Shown here piece by piece: positions 10,711-21,722 of a stretch of 64,000 nucleotides of DNA (positions are counted from its first letter, which is position 1; each line of letters opens with the position of its first letter). The position numbers were made by a program, and so were the translations under genes. The stretch comes from Takakia lepidozioides (lineage: Eukaryota; Streptophyta; Takakiopsida; Takakiales; Takakiaceae): the NCBI GenBank assembly GCA_030704615.1, contig CM060734.1, forward strand, positions 50,732,042-50,796,041, in the 5' to 3' direction. The notes under the pieces were generated by a model. The model searched no databases. It was not told the origin of the DNA and saw nothing but the letters and a program-made list of their open reading frames with translations.

Positions 10711-11084
10711 TCCCTGCTATCTCCGCTCTAAAGCTCCCATATAGCACACGTCGTGACAATGGCCGATACAACAAGAGCAAACATACAGGTCGATCCCACA
10801 AACAGTACACTCGTTGCGCGACACTTCTCTCTCTCTATTCTCTCCTCCCCCCGCCCACTCGCTCTCTCATGTGCACACAACAAGATACTAGTATCTTAGA
10901 AACCGCTTATCCTGGTTCGCGAACTGTAAGAAAACACAGATGGTGGCACAAAGACAAACAAACGTGAAATCCCTAAGCCTGCGGAGCTCTCGAACCACGC
11001 CGACCCCAAAAAAAACACTCTGTCCCAGCCAGGCTGCACACTGTGACCTAACAACCCTAAACTCGAGCCAAGTGCATTATCATC
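10711..11084. other. No gene seen
   Basis: Apart from a CT-rich patch near 10825-10875, this stretch shows no coding pattern or repeat that could be assigned. Confidence 0.4.
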
Positions 11085-11340
11085 CGTTCATACGTTCATA
11101 CAATAGTTGTCAGCAAGGCGTTTTCTTTATCGTTCGTTCATACGTTCATCCAGTGCACAAAAATTATATTTCATTCGTTTATCCAATAGCTGCCAGCAAG
11201 GCGTTTGTTTATCACTCGTTCAGGTAATTCAGTTGTTTTGTTTCACTAACCTTTCATATGTTCATCCAATAGCTGCCAGCAAGGCGTTTGTTTATCATTC
11301 GTTCATATAATTCAGTTGTTTTGTTTCACTAACCTTAACT
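11085..11340. repeat. Tandem repeat, about 83-bp unit, 3 copies
   Basis: The core TAGCTGCCAGCAAGGCGTTT recurs with starts near 11105, 11188 and 11271, giving a period of about 83 bases. Flanking parts of the unit (CATTCGTTCATA and TTCAGTTGTTTTGTTTCACT) are also repeated. The first unit is the most diverged. Confidence 0.7.
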
Positions 11341-11534
11341 AGCACACGATTAGTTTACTATTAATGTGCTGGGTCAGTGAAAAAATAGGTATTTTTTTTA
11401 CTTCTTATTATCCACATATATATTGCTATATAATTTATATATTGTGATTACACGTGCCATTGCTTAACTGGTTGTCTCAGTCAGCTCATTTTAGGTAGTC
11501 AAAGTCTCTCACTAGAGTCAAAATTTTCGCGGTT

Positions 11535-11939
11535 GTCTAGCATCTCAAATATTTTAATATAAATTTTGACTGCAAAATGGTTGGAACAGTCGAAAGTGAC
11601 AACAGTAGGTGTCAAACCTCACTTGGGACATGGGGATGGGTTTTCCCCTTGTGAGTGTTGAGGAGGGCTCATCTTCTTATAGTTGAGCCTCCATGAGCCG
11701 CTCCCACCTCCATAGCTCTAGGTATTGAGAGAGAGTGTGGTGAGGGCTTTGTAGGGTGGATTCCTTTAGCAAAGGTGCCCTTGGCTTGACTTAGTTTATG
11801 TGATTGAGTGGATTCATGAGTGGAGTGTTTCCATTGTGTGTTCACTTCCATTATCACTATTGTGGCATAGTTTTCTAGGATTGTGTGATTAGAATGTATG
11901 GTGGACAGCGATGTATGTTGTGGCACGATGTGCACGACA
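11535..11939 (+). repeat. Diverged solo LTR related to copy B terminal repeats
   Basis: It starts TGTCTAGC and ends GTGCACGACA. The 5' 320 bases resemble repeat part Y of copy B (shared blocks GGCTCATCTT, GTTGAGCCTC, CTTGGCTTGACTT). The 3' end resembles repeat part X (GGACAGCGATGTA...GCACGACA). The junction TTATCActATTGTGG matches the Y-X junction of copy B at 29643-29645. No clear target duplication is visible. It therefore supports Y-X as the residual repeat order of this family. Confidence 0.55.
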
Positions 11940-11940
11940 C

Positions 11941-13305
11941 CCACCCTTTACTACGCCTGCCGGTAGGGGTCAACCTACTAGCCACAATTGATCCAAATCA
12001 ACTTAAATACGCTCATACCCCCCCTCTCCCCAAATACCTTAGACGGAAAGAACCTACCCTAACCCTGATCATACGCGTTCAGCACCCCCTACATACAGAC
12101 ATACCGACACCCTTCTGTCACTAGCTCGAGTAGCTATTAACCATAACTCATAAAATGAAGGCCACCATCCACTTCCCAGATACACCCCTCCACACCCGTG
12201 CAACCACACCCTTCTGGATCAAAACAAACAAAGCTTGGGCATGGCACAACCGCACCCCTTCCAAGTAACACAAACAACACCCCCTCCCCCCCTTCCTTCA
12301 ATATATCGACAAAACACCACCCTCAAATATCCCCCAACAAACTCACATTACACTGATGGATCCCTTACCAACCATACTGCAGGATATGGAATTTACCATG
12401 CTGGCAACGGTCAGGGGGTTGCCCTCCGGCTCCCTGGCCCTGCCACCATTCTACGAGCGGAACTCATGGCCATCCACGACGCCCTCTCCCTGCTCGACGC
12501 CTCCCCCCCGTACTATATCTTCACTGACAGCCTCACCTCTCTATATCTTATCCGTAACCACATCTCCCGCCCCTCTTCCCAGCATCATCACCCCGACCGT
12601 AACCTTATTGCTGCCATTGCTAAAAAATCCACCTCTATAAACCACCCAGTACATATGCTCAAAGTCCGCTTACACACTGGTATTCATGGCAATGAAGAAG
12701 CAGACTTACTCGTTCAACTCGGTGCTTCCCAATCCCCAGTAATACCAACAAATGATCCTATCCACATCGCACACACCTACCCCTTCTGGTTCATACATCT
12801 AGTCCCAGACCCCCCTGCACTTAGACCAGTCTGCAACCTTTTGACCACTTTGACCAAAGAAGCAAACAAACAAGCTGCCGCCCCCATCAGCCATACCAAA
12901 GTACACATACAAAAATGGACTCAATCCGATATACTGCACCATAAACTTTCTAACCACTTCTGGCTAACCAAAACCACCACTGACGCACAAATCCCATTTT
13001 GCCATGATCGCTACCCAAACGACTCAATTCAATAAAATGGATGGTGAGTTGTGGGGATGGGGAAGTGGGGGGCATAATGTTGGGTAGATCATGTACTAGG
13101 AGTATGTCTGGGCATAGCCTAGCTGGGCAAGAACATGGTGTTCGAGTGCATATGCATGGTAGCAGCCATGGTGGTACAGTGTGGTCGGGTGGCCGGCCTT
13201 GGTAGGTGCCAGCGTTCATGAGAGAGAACCATCGAGTTTTAGCACGTTTTTAAAAAAGCTTATGGAGGTGCCATATTGCCTGGTTATGTCTCGTGATATG
13301 TAGGC
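11941..13305 (+). mobile_element. LINE fragment, left part (interrupted by chromovirus H)
   Basis: This is a non-LTR retroelement ORF2 C-terminal region in several frames. Between about 12350 and 12740 there is an RNase H domain. From 13035 to 13305 a degenerate continuation ends in EVPYCLVMSRDM, and the same coding sense resumes at 31336 (AMYDRVRTLAEEM) right after the TAGGC target duplication of H. The LINE is thus split by H. Its 5' part is missing; the left boundary adjoins the solo LTR at 11939. Confidence 0.7.
12235..13035 (+). pseudogene. LINE ORF2 RNase H domain fragment
   Basis: This 266-codon open stretch has the RNase H catalytic pattern: YTDGS (first Asp, near residue 41), ILRAELMAIHDAL (Glu), YIFTDSLTSLYLI (Asp), and HTGIHGNEEADLLVQLGA (His and final Asp). 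In LINEs this domain follows the reverse transcriptase and removes RNA from the hybrid. RT itself is not present. The protein is Pro/Thr/His-rich outside the domain. It is a fragment without its own start context, so no function is expected. Confidence 0.8.
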
Positions 13306-14031
13306 TGTCACGCACCTCACTTCGGTAAGCTCCCCTTCAAGTCATAGTTACTCGCTTTGATGCGCGCGCCTGACTCCCAACCTGGCCGCCCGGGCCAACT
13401 TGGAGCTTCGGCTGCTCACCGGGACATAACGGTCCCCCCTTCGCTTCCTCTAAACCCTCCACCTAATTGGGACTAGGAGAATCCCTTTGGTAGATGGCAG
13501 TCCGGGACAGCTCCCCACTCTTTGTCGCTTTCCGGCTCGCTCGCTTACTCACTAGTTTTTGGTCACCAACGGGCTTGCACCGTTCTCGGGGTTACTACTC
13601 CCTATATATACTTCTGTAGCTGTCCGCGGGGGTTCCACAACCAGCCATGCCATTTTATGGCGAACCACCACGAAAACCCTCGACTCCCGGTGATGAGTCG
13701 CGGTGAGTCTTGGCCCGCTCACCACGGCCCCTATGGACCGCGATGAGTCCCAAGACTCCCCACGACTCCCACCACGAGGTCTCCGCCCCCATGGTGAGTC
13801 CTATGCCACCCCACTAAGTCCCGCTAAGCTACCACCACCCCTTGTGGAGCCACCCCCACCGCAACCCGGTGTGCGGGGCTCCACCTAGTGAGCGCCTCCG
13901 CCTCCTTGAGTGCCTTGGGCACTCAAGGGTGCTTCAGCCCCCCCCCATACCTATCACTGCCGCTGCCCCCACCACAGGGGCAGCCCCTCATGTGTCCCGA
14001 CCCCCTGCCCTCAAGGGAAAGGGCCGCGACA
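13306..14031 (-). repeat. 3' LTR of element H
   Basis: 726-bp long terminal repeat. TG...CA ends are visible as TGTCACGC and CCGCGACA. It matches 30602-31330 almost throughout, with about seven substitutions and five 1-base indels noted by eye. Confidence 0.92.
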
Positions 14032-14938
14032 CACACCCCTATCAACAGAAAGTCGATGTCCTCATCGACTTGCCCATTTTGTAGAAACGAACATCCAAGT
14101 TGTGGCGTCCCACATGAAGGAGTTTGTTTCTGTACCATGGCGTCCCATGGCAAAGAACCAAACCCCACACTTGACTCTACTCTCTACTAGCTAGTTCGGC
14201 CGACTTCCTCCAAGTCCCGGCCAAGGGTGGAGCCTCTCCAGCTCCTCCCAGTGCACTCTTCTTGGCTACTTCAAGGCCAAGGAACGATCCTCCCCGAGGA
14301 TCGAATCGCCTTACTGCAACAACATTGCTTGCGATCGCTCATGATGCCGCTTTTGGCATCACCTTGAGCAAGGGTTCACCTGGAACCCTCTTTGACTAGG
14401 AAGATAACCTTGAATCAACCGTGCGCCCCAATCACTACAATTGGGTCCGCCTTTGGAATGCTGGCCTGAGGTACGGGAACACGCCGAAGCCGCACTACGA
14501 CTTCGTCCCGAGGCTACACGATTATAGTACGTGAACGGAAGCACGTAGCTTCCGCGTTAGCCCGCACTACAAGGCAACCCCCTCGGTAGCGCAGTTATAG
14601 TACGCGCACGCGCCAGGTGCGCACTAGCATGTGAACTCCCAAAGAAAGGCGCAAGTTTCCTTGCCCCTTGGATGGGAGTCACCCGATTTCGGCACTGCGC
14701 AAACACACGATTAACCCAATTTACCTCTCCCACTTTTGTAAGCTAGCATGCATTCTACACACTAGCCAACCACACCATGCATCACCATTCTAAACACAAT
14801 AGGACGCACAATATTTGGAACCCATTTCCTTTATAACAAATTTTTGTACAATACAAGTTTTTGCAATCGGATTCCTGAGCTAGCTAAACCGGGCTAAGCA
14901 TGCATTTCCTCCCCCACGCTCCAAGGTTGATGTCCCCA
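14032..14938 (-). other. 3' internal non-coding region of element H
   Basis: About 900 bases lie between the end of the chromodomain frame and the 3' LTR. Two related blocks GATGGGGACATCAA (near 14928-14941) and GATGAGGACATCGA (near 14056-14070), both minus strand, mark its two ends. A purine-rich run GTGGGGGAGGAAATG is at 14903-14917. No ORF of note is present. Confidence 0.5.
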
Positions 14939-15110
14939 TCAACGCTTCTTCCGCTTTTGAGGACGCCATTCGAAAGCTGCAACCGCCTCGGATGCGTTTC
15001 CCATTTCTGAGGCACGCACCCAAGATGCCTCCACATGATGATAGCCCTTCCATTTGACGAGATACTCTGTTTCTCGGTTCCTGAACCTTCTCGACTTAAG
15101 TATTGCCTAG
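14939..15110 (-). pseudogene. Element H integrase C-terminal chromodomain
   Basis: Minus-strand frame immediately after an in-frame stop (TAG) that ends the EYEV segment. It reads AILKSRRFRNRETEYLVKWK, then GYHHVEASWV, the aromatic/charged pattern of a chromodomain, and ends PQKRKKR-stop. In chromoviruses this domain steers integration to modified histones. The stop at its N-terminal edge separates it from integrase in this copy. Confidence 0.75.
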
Positions 15111-16334
15111 ACCTCGTACTCAGGTTCATTTTCATGATCCAACAGCATAGGTGGCGGACGCAACACTTGATGCCGATTCGGACGCGCTTCATCTTTGAAG
15201 TAAGGTTTCAAAAGGGAGACATGGAATATTGGGTGCACCTTGCTGTTTGCCGGCAGCTCCAATTCATACACATCCTCATTCATAACCTTCCGAATGCGAA
15301 AGGGTCCCGCATACGGAGGTACGAACTTCGGACTCACTTCCGGAGGTAGTTGGAAATTCTTGATGTTCAACCAGACCTCTGTGCCTGCCTCAAACTTCAC
15401 TTCCCTCCCGCTTCCGATTCGCCTGCCTTTCATACCGTTTCCTAGCTTTGGCAATATTGTACTTTGCGAGCTTCAACAAAAGCTCGCGTTCTTCCAGTAC
15501 CGCTGCTACTGCCGGTTCCTCAACGTCCTGGGCGGCCCAACTTGTCGGCACCAGAGGTGCTTTTCCATAGACCAATACGAAAGGGGAAACTCCCGTTGTG
15601 GAGTGTTCTGTGTTATTATAACAGAACTCTGCCGCGTCTAAGTGTTCCATCCAGTCTGATTGGTCTGCCGACACGTAATTCCGCAAGAATTGCTTCACTA
15701 CGGAATTCACTCTTTCCATTTGGCCGTCCGTCGTAGGTCGGAAGGCGGTGCTCATCTTCAGCCTCGTCCCCATCTTCTTCCAAAGTGTCCTCCAAAATTT
15801 ACTCGTAAACTTTGGATCGCGATCCGAGACAATATCCTTCGGGACTCCATGATGCTTTAAGACGTGGGCGAAGTAAAGTCGCCCTGTCTCCTGCGCCGTT
15901 GCCGTCTCCTTGGTGGGGATGAAATGGCCCATTTTACTGAACCTATCCACCACCACCATGATTACATCGAATCCTTTTGACAGCGGCATAACAGTCATGA
16001 AATCCATCGAGACGCTTTCCCAAGTCCCCTCTGGCAAGGGTTGTAACAGCCCCGCTTGCTTTTTGTACTCGCTCCGGTTTTGTTGGCATGTGGTGCATGT
16101 CTTGACATACTCCTCTGCCTCCTCCCTCAGTTTGGGCCAAAAATACTCTTTCTTCAGGAGTGCCGCAGTGCGCTTGGCTCCGCCGTGGCCCGCAAGCGGG
16201 CTATCATGGCATTCTCTCAAGAGGCTATCTCTGATCCCTCCCTTCGGCACGTAGAGACGCTTTTGCTTATACCGGAGCAACCCATTTTGCAAGTGGAACT
16301 GCGATTTAACCCCCATTCTCAAGTCCTGCATCAC
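15107..16334 (-). pseudogene. Element H integrase
   Basis: The zinc-binding HHCC region is seen in ECHDSPLAGHGGAKR and CTTCQQNRSEYKK. The catalytic DDE core is complete: MDFMTVMPLS (Asp), VSDRDPKFTS (Asp), TDGQMERVNSVVKQFLR (Glu). The first ORF runs 16334-15390; the C-terminal part continues in another frame at 15454-15107 with the GPF module (PPYAGPFRIRKV) and HPIFHVSLLKPYF, typical of chromoviruses. One frameshift near 15400-15450 breaks it. Integrase joins the cDNA to the host genome. Confidence 0.88.
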
Positions 16335-16427
16335 GGACTTTGCCAGCTCATCCTTCCGGCAGCCTTCGGATCTTCCTTTGGAGCGCCGTCTCGCCCTTGT
16401 ACACCAACAAGAGCTGCTGCTTTCTAC

Positions 16428-17600
16428 TTAAAGCATCGGCCACCACATTGTCCCGTCCCGGTTGTACTGGATATCCACGTCGAACACCGCCAAAGTATCT
16501 TGCCACCTAAGTTGTTTTGGGGACAACTTGGGCTGCGTGGCAAAATACTTCACTGTGACATTGTCCGTGAACACCTTCACTGGGTTGGAACCAACATAGT
16601 GGCGCCAAAGCTCAAGACAGTGCACCACCGCCTTCATCTCTTTTTCGTGCGTCGGCCACCGTCGCTCCATTTCATTCAGTTTCTTACTTTCGTAAGCCAC
16701 CGGACGTCCATCTTGCATAAGTACACCCCCAATCGCGAAGTCCGACGCATCTGTGTGTATCTCGAACGTACGGTCAAACTCCGGGATTTTCAAGACTGGA
16801 GCTTCCGCCATCCGCTGCTTCAATTCAGCAAAAGCTTGGCCACAAAAGGTGTTCCATGCCCAGACTTTAGATTTACACAGAAGGTCTGACAGCGGCCCCG
16901 CAATCTTGGCGAAATTTCTCACATACTTCCGGTAATAGGAGGCGAGTCTTAGGAAGGATCGCACTCCCGGGACCGAAGTCGGAGGCTCCCAGTCCAAGAT
17001 CGCCCTCACCTTTTTGTCATCCATTTTGATCCCATCCTGTGTAATCACATGCCCCAGGAACTCCACTTTTGTGACCCCGAATTCGCACTTTGAAGCTTTG
17101 GCACACAGCTTCCCTTCCCGCAATTTTTGGAACACCCTTTTGAGGTGCTCCTCCTTTGTTTTCGAGTACACCAAGATGTCATCGATGTACACGATCACAA
17201 AGTCATCCAACCACTCCTGAAAAAGGCTGTTCATTAGCGTGCTAAATGTCGCTGGTGCATTGGTGAGCCCAAAAGGCATCACCAAGAACTCATATGAATC
17301 GTACCTTGTCATGCACGCGGTCTTCTCCTCATCTCCTTCCGCCACCCGAATTTGGTGATAGCCGGAGCGCAAGTCGATCCGGCTGAAATACTTCGCTCCT
17401 GCCAACCGATCGAAGAGGTCGTCGATCCTTGGCAAAGGGTACGGTTTTTGATAGTCACCTTATTCAGAGCCCTGTAATCGACACACATCCGCAGCGTCCC
17501 ATCCTTCTTGTCTGCAATAGCACCGGGGCTCCGTAAGGTGACTTACTCGGCGGATGTACCCCTTTGACATTAGATCCTTGAGCTGAGTCTTCAGCTCGAC
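16428..17600 (-). pseudogene. Element H reverse transcriptase and RNase H
   Basis: RT motifs in order: [26 protein letters not shown], and the active-site YIDDILVYS (about residue 85 of the 17435 frame), then [11 protein letters not shown]. RNase H follows with [28 protein letters not shown] and [11 protein letters not shown]. The N-terminal RT finger (PYRLSHRELVELK...) lies in the preceding frame that ends at 17460, so a frameshift lies near 17440-17530. Another frameshift ends the RNase H near 16430 where the terminal Asp motif would be. Confidence 0.9.
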
Positions 17601-18250
17601 CAACTCTCTGTGGCTCAACCGGTAGGGCGCCTTGGCAGGCAATTCCGATCCCGGTATCACCTCAATCTTGTGGTCAACTCCTCTTCGAGGTGGCAAGCCG
17701 CTTGGTAAATCCTCCAGCATCACATCCTGGTATTTCTCCAAAATCCCCTTGATCCAATCTGGGCTCGGCTCCCCATCGCCTTCTCCTTTCACTTCTCTAA
17801 TGTAAAGCAAAAACTGGGGCTCGTGTGCCTCCTCCACGGCCCACTCCTTTGCTGACAGAAGGTTTATTCGCCCTCCCACGGATTTGGGCGTTTCAGACAC
17901 TCGTAAAACCTCGCCACCATTCCCACATGGCAGCGTGACTACTCTCTTGCGGCCATCTATGACCGCTCCGGATTTGCTCAAAAAGGTCATCCCAAAATGA
18001 GATCCACTCCATCGATCTCGCAAATGGTGAAGTTCTCACGTCCATCCCAACTCCCCAGTTGAAGAGGAACATCAATCGCCAACCTTGTCACCAACTGTGG
18101 TTCTCCTTTGGCAGAACGCACCTCAATAGAGGCCCCCACGTCACTTGTCGGGAGTCCCAGCTTTTGTGCCGTTGCCGGTGTCATGAAGGAGTGCGACGCT
18201 CCTGTGTCCACCAACAACGACACATTAGTTCCGGATATTATCCCATCCAC
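17530..18250 (-). pseudogene. Element H aspartic protease and RT N-terminus
   Basis: The frame 18250-17987 carries the retropepsin motif LLVDTGASHSFM. It continues with LQLGSWDGRENFTICEIDGVDLILG, and the following frame 18023-17460 gives the DVMLEDLPSGLPPRRGVDHKIE block known at the RT N-terminus of Ty3/gypsy elements. Frame changes near 18000 show decay. The protease would process the Gag-Pol polyprotein. Confidence 0.82.
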
Positions 18251-18765
18251 GAATAATAACTGACTCCCTTTTCGTAAGGCGCCAGTTCCTGATACAACTC
18301 ACAAGAAAATTTGCCTACCTTGCAAGTCCTGGCGACCACCGCTTCCACCAAGCGACTGATGGTATCTTCCGACAGCTCCATGGTCGCCCGAGTCATGTTC
18401 AATTGCCGGGGCTTCGTGCACTTCTTGGCCATGTGCCCGGGCTCCCCGCAATTGAAACACACTCCATCAAAGGTCGCCTTCTGTCCGCCATAAGCCGCTC
18501 CACCCGCTTTTCCTTTCGAAGCACCGGGTGCCGCCTTGACGTGTGAAGGCCCTCCCTTCGATTTCCACGTGCCATTATTGCCGCGTGGCCTATCCCACTT
18601 CTTTTCCGGTCGGAAGGAGTCACCTTCCCGCCGAATCTTCTTGTGGTTCAGCTCCGTACGACCTTGTCTTTCACCCCTAGGGACATCTGAGAAACATTCA
18701 GCCCTCTCAATAGCCTCATTCAAAGTCTTGGGTGGTTTCTCCTCCAACTTCCGCCTGGCCCATGG
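18238..18765 (-). pseudogene. Element H gag, C-terminal part with CCHC knuckle
   Basis: It resumes gag on the downstream side of copy B. It includes KPPKTLNEAIERAECF (end of the capsid-like domain) and a single zinc knuckle CFNCGEPGHMAKKC (C-x2-C-x4-H-x4-C). The upstream half lies at 29837-30546. The reading frame of the two halves is compatible when copy B and one GGCC duplicate are ignored, which supports the insertion model. Confidence 0.85.
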
Positions 18766-18769
18766 GGCC

Positions 18770-19096
18770 TGTCAAGTTATTTTACCACTAGTGTGAAACT
18801 AGCTAGGAAACAACTAGCTTTTACATATTGACATTTGGGATTGGCCCAAGTGTCAATCCAGGGGTCCAGGCAGATTTAAGCCCTGGAGTGGTTATCTTCA
18901 CGGCAAGCGCGGGAGGCTCATCTTTCTCGAGTTGAGCCTCACCGCGCCTAGCTATGGCGCCGTAGTGTGGATTCCCCATGGCGTGGGGTGCACTTGGCTT
19001 GACTTGTATTTGAGTGATGAGGTTATATATGCATGAGTTTATGCTTCAGCTTTGTGAGCTCGCATGAGCTTGTGCTTGTATTCTTCTTCTTTATCA
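18770..19096 (+). repeat. Copy B terminal repeat part Y (5' copy)
   Basis: Identical by eye to 29317-29643. It carries a TATA-like TTATATAT at 19023-19030, so the transcription start is likely near its 3' end. It ends TTTATCA and goes directly into internal sequence without part X. Confidence 0.88.
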
Positions 19097-19111
19097 CTCG
19101 AGAAAGATCAG

Positions 19112-19138
19112 CTCGTATCTGTGAGTGCCAGATACGAG
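19112..19138 (+). other. Perfect hairpin just inside the 5' repeat
   Basis: CTCGTATCTG (19112-19121), a 7-base loop, and CAGATACGAG (19129-19138) form a perfect 10-bp stem. It begins 16 bases after the end of repeat Y, where a PBS is expected. No TGG-type tRNA primer site is visible there. It could be a packaging, dimerisation or priming structure; this is inference. Confidence 0.7.
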
Positions 19139-20624
19139 TTAGTTGTAGCACTTGTGGTTTTTGCTTGAGAATGAGAGAAACCAAGTTGTTATGCAGGGAG
19201 CACCATGGAGCTCTTGGTTGTTAGAAGCGGAGGCGATGTGGGTTACGAGGTGGTAGACCTTGGCATTCGATCTTCAGCTTCAGAGATGAAAGCACCATGC
19301 TGCAGGTAATTCCAGAGCACCTTGAGGTTTCAGATTGTGTACATGCATGAGCAAGCACGATTGGGAAGAGGACCAGTCAAGAGCAGGTTATAGTGGCTTT
19401 GGTGGCAAAGCTGAGAACTGGACCTGGGAATGCGAGCTTTCATTGTGTGAAGGATTGCAAGACCAAGCAAAAGGGCTGATTTGGCTTGGGGCAAATCAAT
19501 GCACTTTGTGAAGTATGGTGAGATTGGGTTTCAATCTCGAGCTTCAGCATTGAGAGGGCTCTTGTCATGGCAAGAGCAGGGCTGGAACAGGAGCTAAGAG
19601 GTGCGGCAAGGCCATGGAATGTACACCTAGGGTTTCAGAGCTTGGAAGAAGAGCTCTTGCACCACAAGAGAAGTGTGTTGTGGCTGGAAATGTAAGCCTT
19701 AGGGTTTCAGGAGCTTGGCAAAGGTTGTGGAGTGCTTAGTCTTGTCTTAGAGAGCATCAAGGAGCCAAGGAGCCAAGATAGGGGGCTGATATCTCTTGTG
19801 TGAAGAGGTTGCATGTGTGGAGCATGTATTCAGCTCATTGAAGCTTCCATCTTCAAGCTTGGAGGGCAAGCAAGGAAGAGGGAAGGGCTGACTTCCCTTA
19901 TGTGAGGGCAATGTATGTGTGGAGCATGCTATCAGCCTGGTGAAGGCTTGCACTTTTAGGTGTGGGAGTGCAAGAAAGGAAGGAAGGGGCTGGTTACCCT
20001 GTAGGGCATGTAGAGCATGCTTTCAGCCTGCTGAAGCTTGTAATTTCAGGTTTGTGGGTGCAAGAAATGAAGCAAAGGAGCTGATTCTCTTATGGTGAGG
20101 GTGGGGCATGTATGGAGCATGCCTTCAGCCCATTGAGGCTCTTGTTTTCAAGCCTTAGAGAGCTAGAACGGAAGGTCTAGGGCTGGTTTCCACTTGGAGT
20201 GAAAGAAAAGCACTTGTAGGGCCTATGTGAGTTGGGGTTTCAACTTCAAGCTTGAAGGGAGCGCAACTCTTGAAGCAACAGGTGTAGAGGGCTGGAATAG
20301 GCTCTAAGACAGATGCTATGGCCAATGAGAGTGCTTGAATGAGTGCTCATAAGGGCTGGGAACCAGCAGGGCTTGGTTGTTTGCCATTGAGTTTAGTGGC
20401 GTGTTTGGGGAGGCTAAGTGAGAAAGAAGGCTTGGTTTGTGGCAACCACCTCCTGGCTTAGGGCTACTATGGTGGTGTGTGGGAGCCGAAAGAGCAAGGA
20501 TACCTTGCTGATTTCCTCATAGCCACCATAGCTCGGTGGAAAGAAGCCTAGAGTCCAAGAGACACAAACCCTAGCTTGGCGTGGCTAAACCCTTGGAGAA
20601 ATGGCTAAACTGCCAGAGCGGCCA
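19139..20624 (+). other. Copy B 5' leader with degenerate ~100-bp repeats
   Basis: Non-coding leader. Between about 19790 and 20220 a degenerate unit recurs, marked by GGAGCATG-C-TTCAGCC near 19820, 19923, 20013 and 20116 (spacing 90-103). No convincing ORF and no known domain is seen. Confidence 0.6.
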
Positions 20625-21420
20625 TGTGTGGGGCTGTGACAGGCTGTGGCGAGCTGTGACGGGCTGTGAGGGGCTGTGACAGGCTGTGGCAAGCTGTGAC
20701 AGGCTGTGATGGGCTGTGCCCTGTGGCCTGTGGGGCTGTGACGGGCTGTGACAGGCTGTGATGGGCTGTGATGGGCTGTGACAGGCTGTGACAGGCTGTG
20801 CCCTGTGCCCTGTGGGGCTGTGACGGGCTGTGTCAGGCTGTGACAGGCTGTGCCCAGTGGCCTTTGGGGCTGTGACGGGCTGTGACAGGCTGTGGCAAGC
20901 TGTGACAGGCTGTGATGGGCTGTGATGGGCTGTGACAGGCTATGCCTTGTGCCCTGTGGGGCTGTGAGGGGCTGTGACAGGCCGTGCCTGAGGCCTTTGA
21001 GGCTGTGACGGGCTGTGAGGGGCTGTGACAGGCCGTGCCCATGGCCTTTGGGGCTGTGACGGGCTGTGAGGGGCTGTGACAAGCCGTGCCTGAGGCCTTT
21101 GAGGCTGTGACGGGCTGTGCCTGAGGCCTTTGGGGCTGTGACGGGCTGTGAGGGGCTGTGACAGGCCGTGCCTGAGACCTTTGGGGCTGTGACGGGCTGT
21201 GCCTGAGGCCTTTGGGGCTGTGACGGGCTATGCCTGAGGCCTTTGGGGCTGTGACGGGCTGTGTGGGGCTGTGACAGGCCGTGCCTGAGGCCTTTGGGGC
21301 TGTGACGGGCTGTGAGGGGCTGTGACAGGCCGTGCCTGAGGCCTTTGAGGCTGTGACGGGCTGTGAGGGGGCTGTGGCAGGCCGTGCCCAGTGGCCTGTG
21401 GGACTGTGACGGCTGTGACC
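20625..21420. repeat. GGCTGTGAC minisatellite in copy B leader
   Basis: About 800 bases are built from units of the type GGGGCTGTGACGGGCTGTGA, with a ~10-base sub-period and higher-order blocks that include TGCCTGAGGCCTTTGGGGCTGTGAC near 20980-21340. The low-complexity composition keeps a 337-codon frame open on the minus strand (Ser/Gln/Pro/His-rich), which is considered a by-product of the period and not a gene. Confidence 0.85.
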
Positions 21421-21722
21421 AGTGAGCTGTGTGGGCCTGTGCTGGTCTGTGGTGGCCCGTGTTGACCTGTGGACGGCCTGTGCTGACTCGTGGAGGCACT
21501 GGTGGACTGCCTAAGGACTGGCATGTGGTCTGGAAGGCCGAATTTTGAAGCTCGTGGAGGGCGGTTTGAGGAGTATCTTCATGATATTCCATGGTCATGC
21601 AAGTACAGGTGTAGGCTATGTTAGGAACTTAGTATTCCAAACCATAAGCCGCAACAGGTTCTCTACCCGGTTACCTTGTGGAGAGGGGGTTAGGGACATG
21701 TTCATGACCGGTTGAGTGTCAA

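Noticed and set aside
12235-13035. Host RNase H gene
   Set aside because: The surrounding sequence continues LINE ORF2 features on both sides of H and there is no independent start or intron structure.
13306-14904. A 1.6-kb LTR for element H ending at a purine tract near 14905
   Set aside because: The right-hand copy stops at 31330 exactly before TAGGC, which matches the five bases left of 13306. The LTR is therefore 726-729 bases and 14032-14904 is internal.
20625-21420. CRISPR-like regular repeats
   Set aside because: Units are about 10-20 bases, contiguous and without unique spacers, in a plant retroelement leader; this is a minisatellite.
20585-21598. 337-codon open frame on the minus strand (Ser/Gln/Pro/His-rich)
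   Set aside because: It exists only because the GGCTGTGAC minisatellite keeps one frame open; composition follows the repeat and no domain is present.
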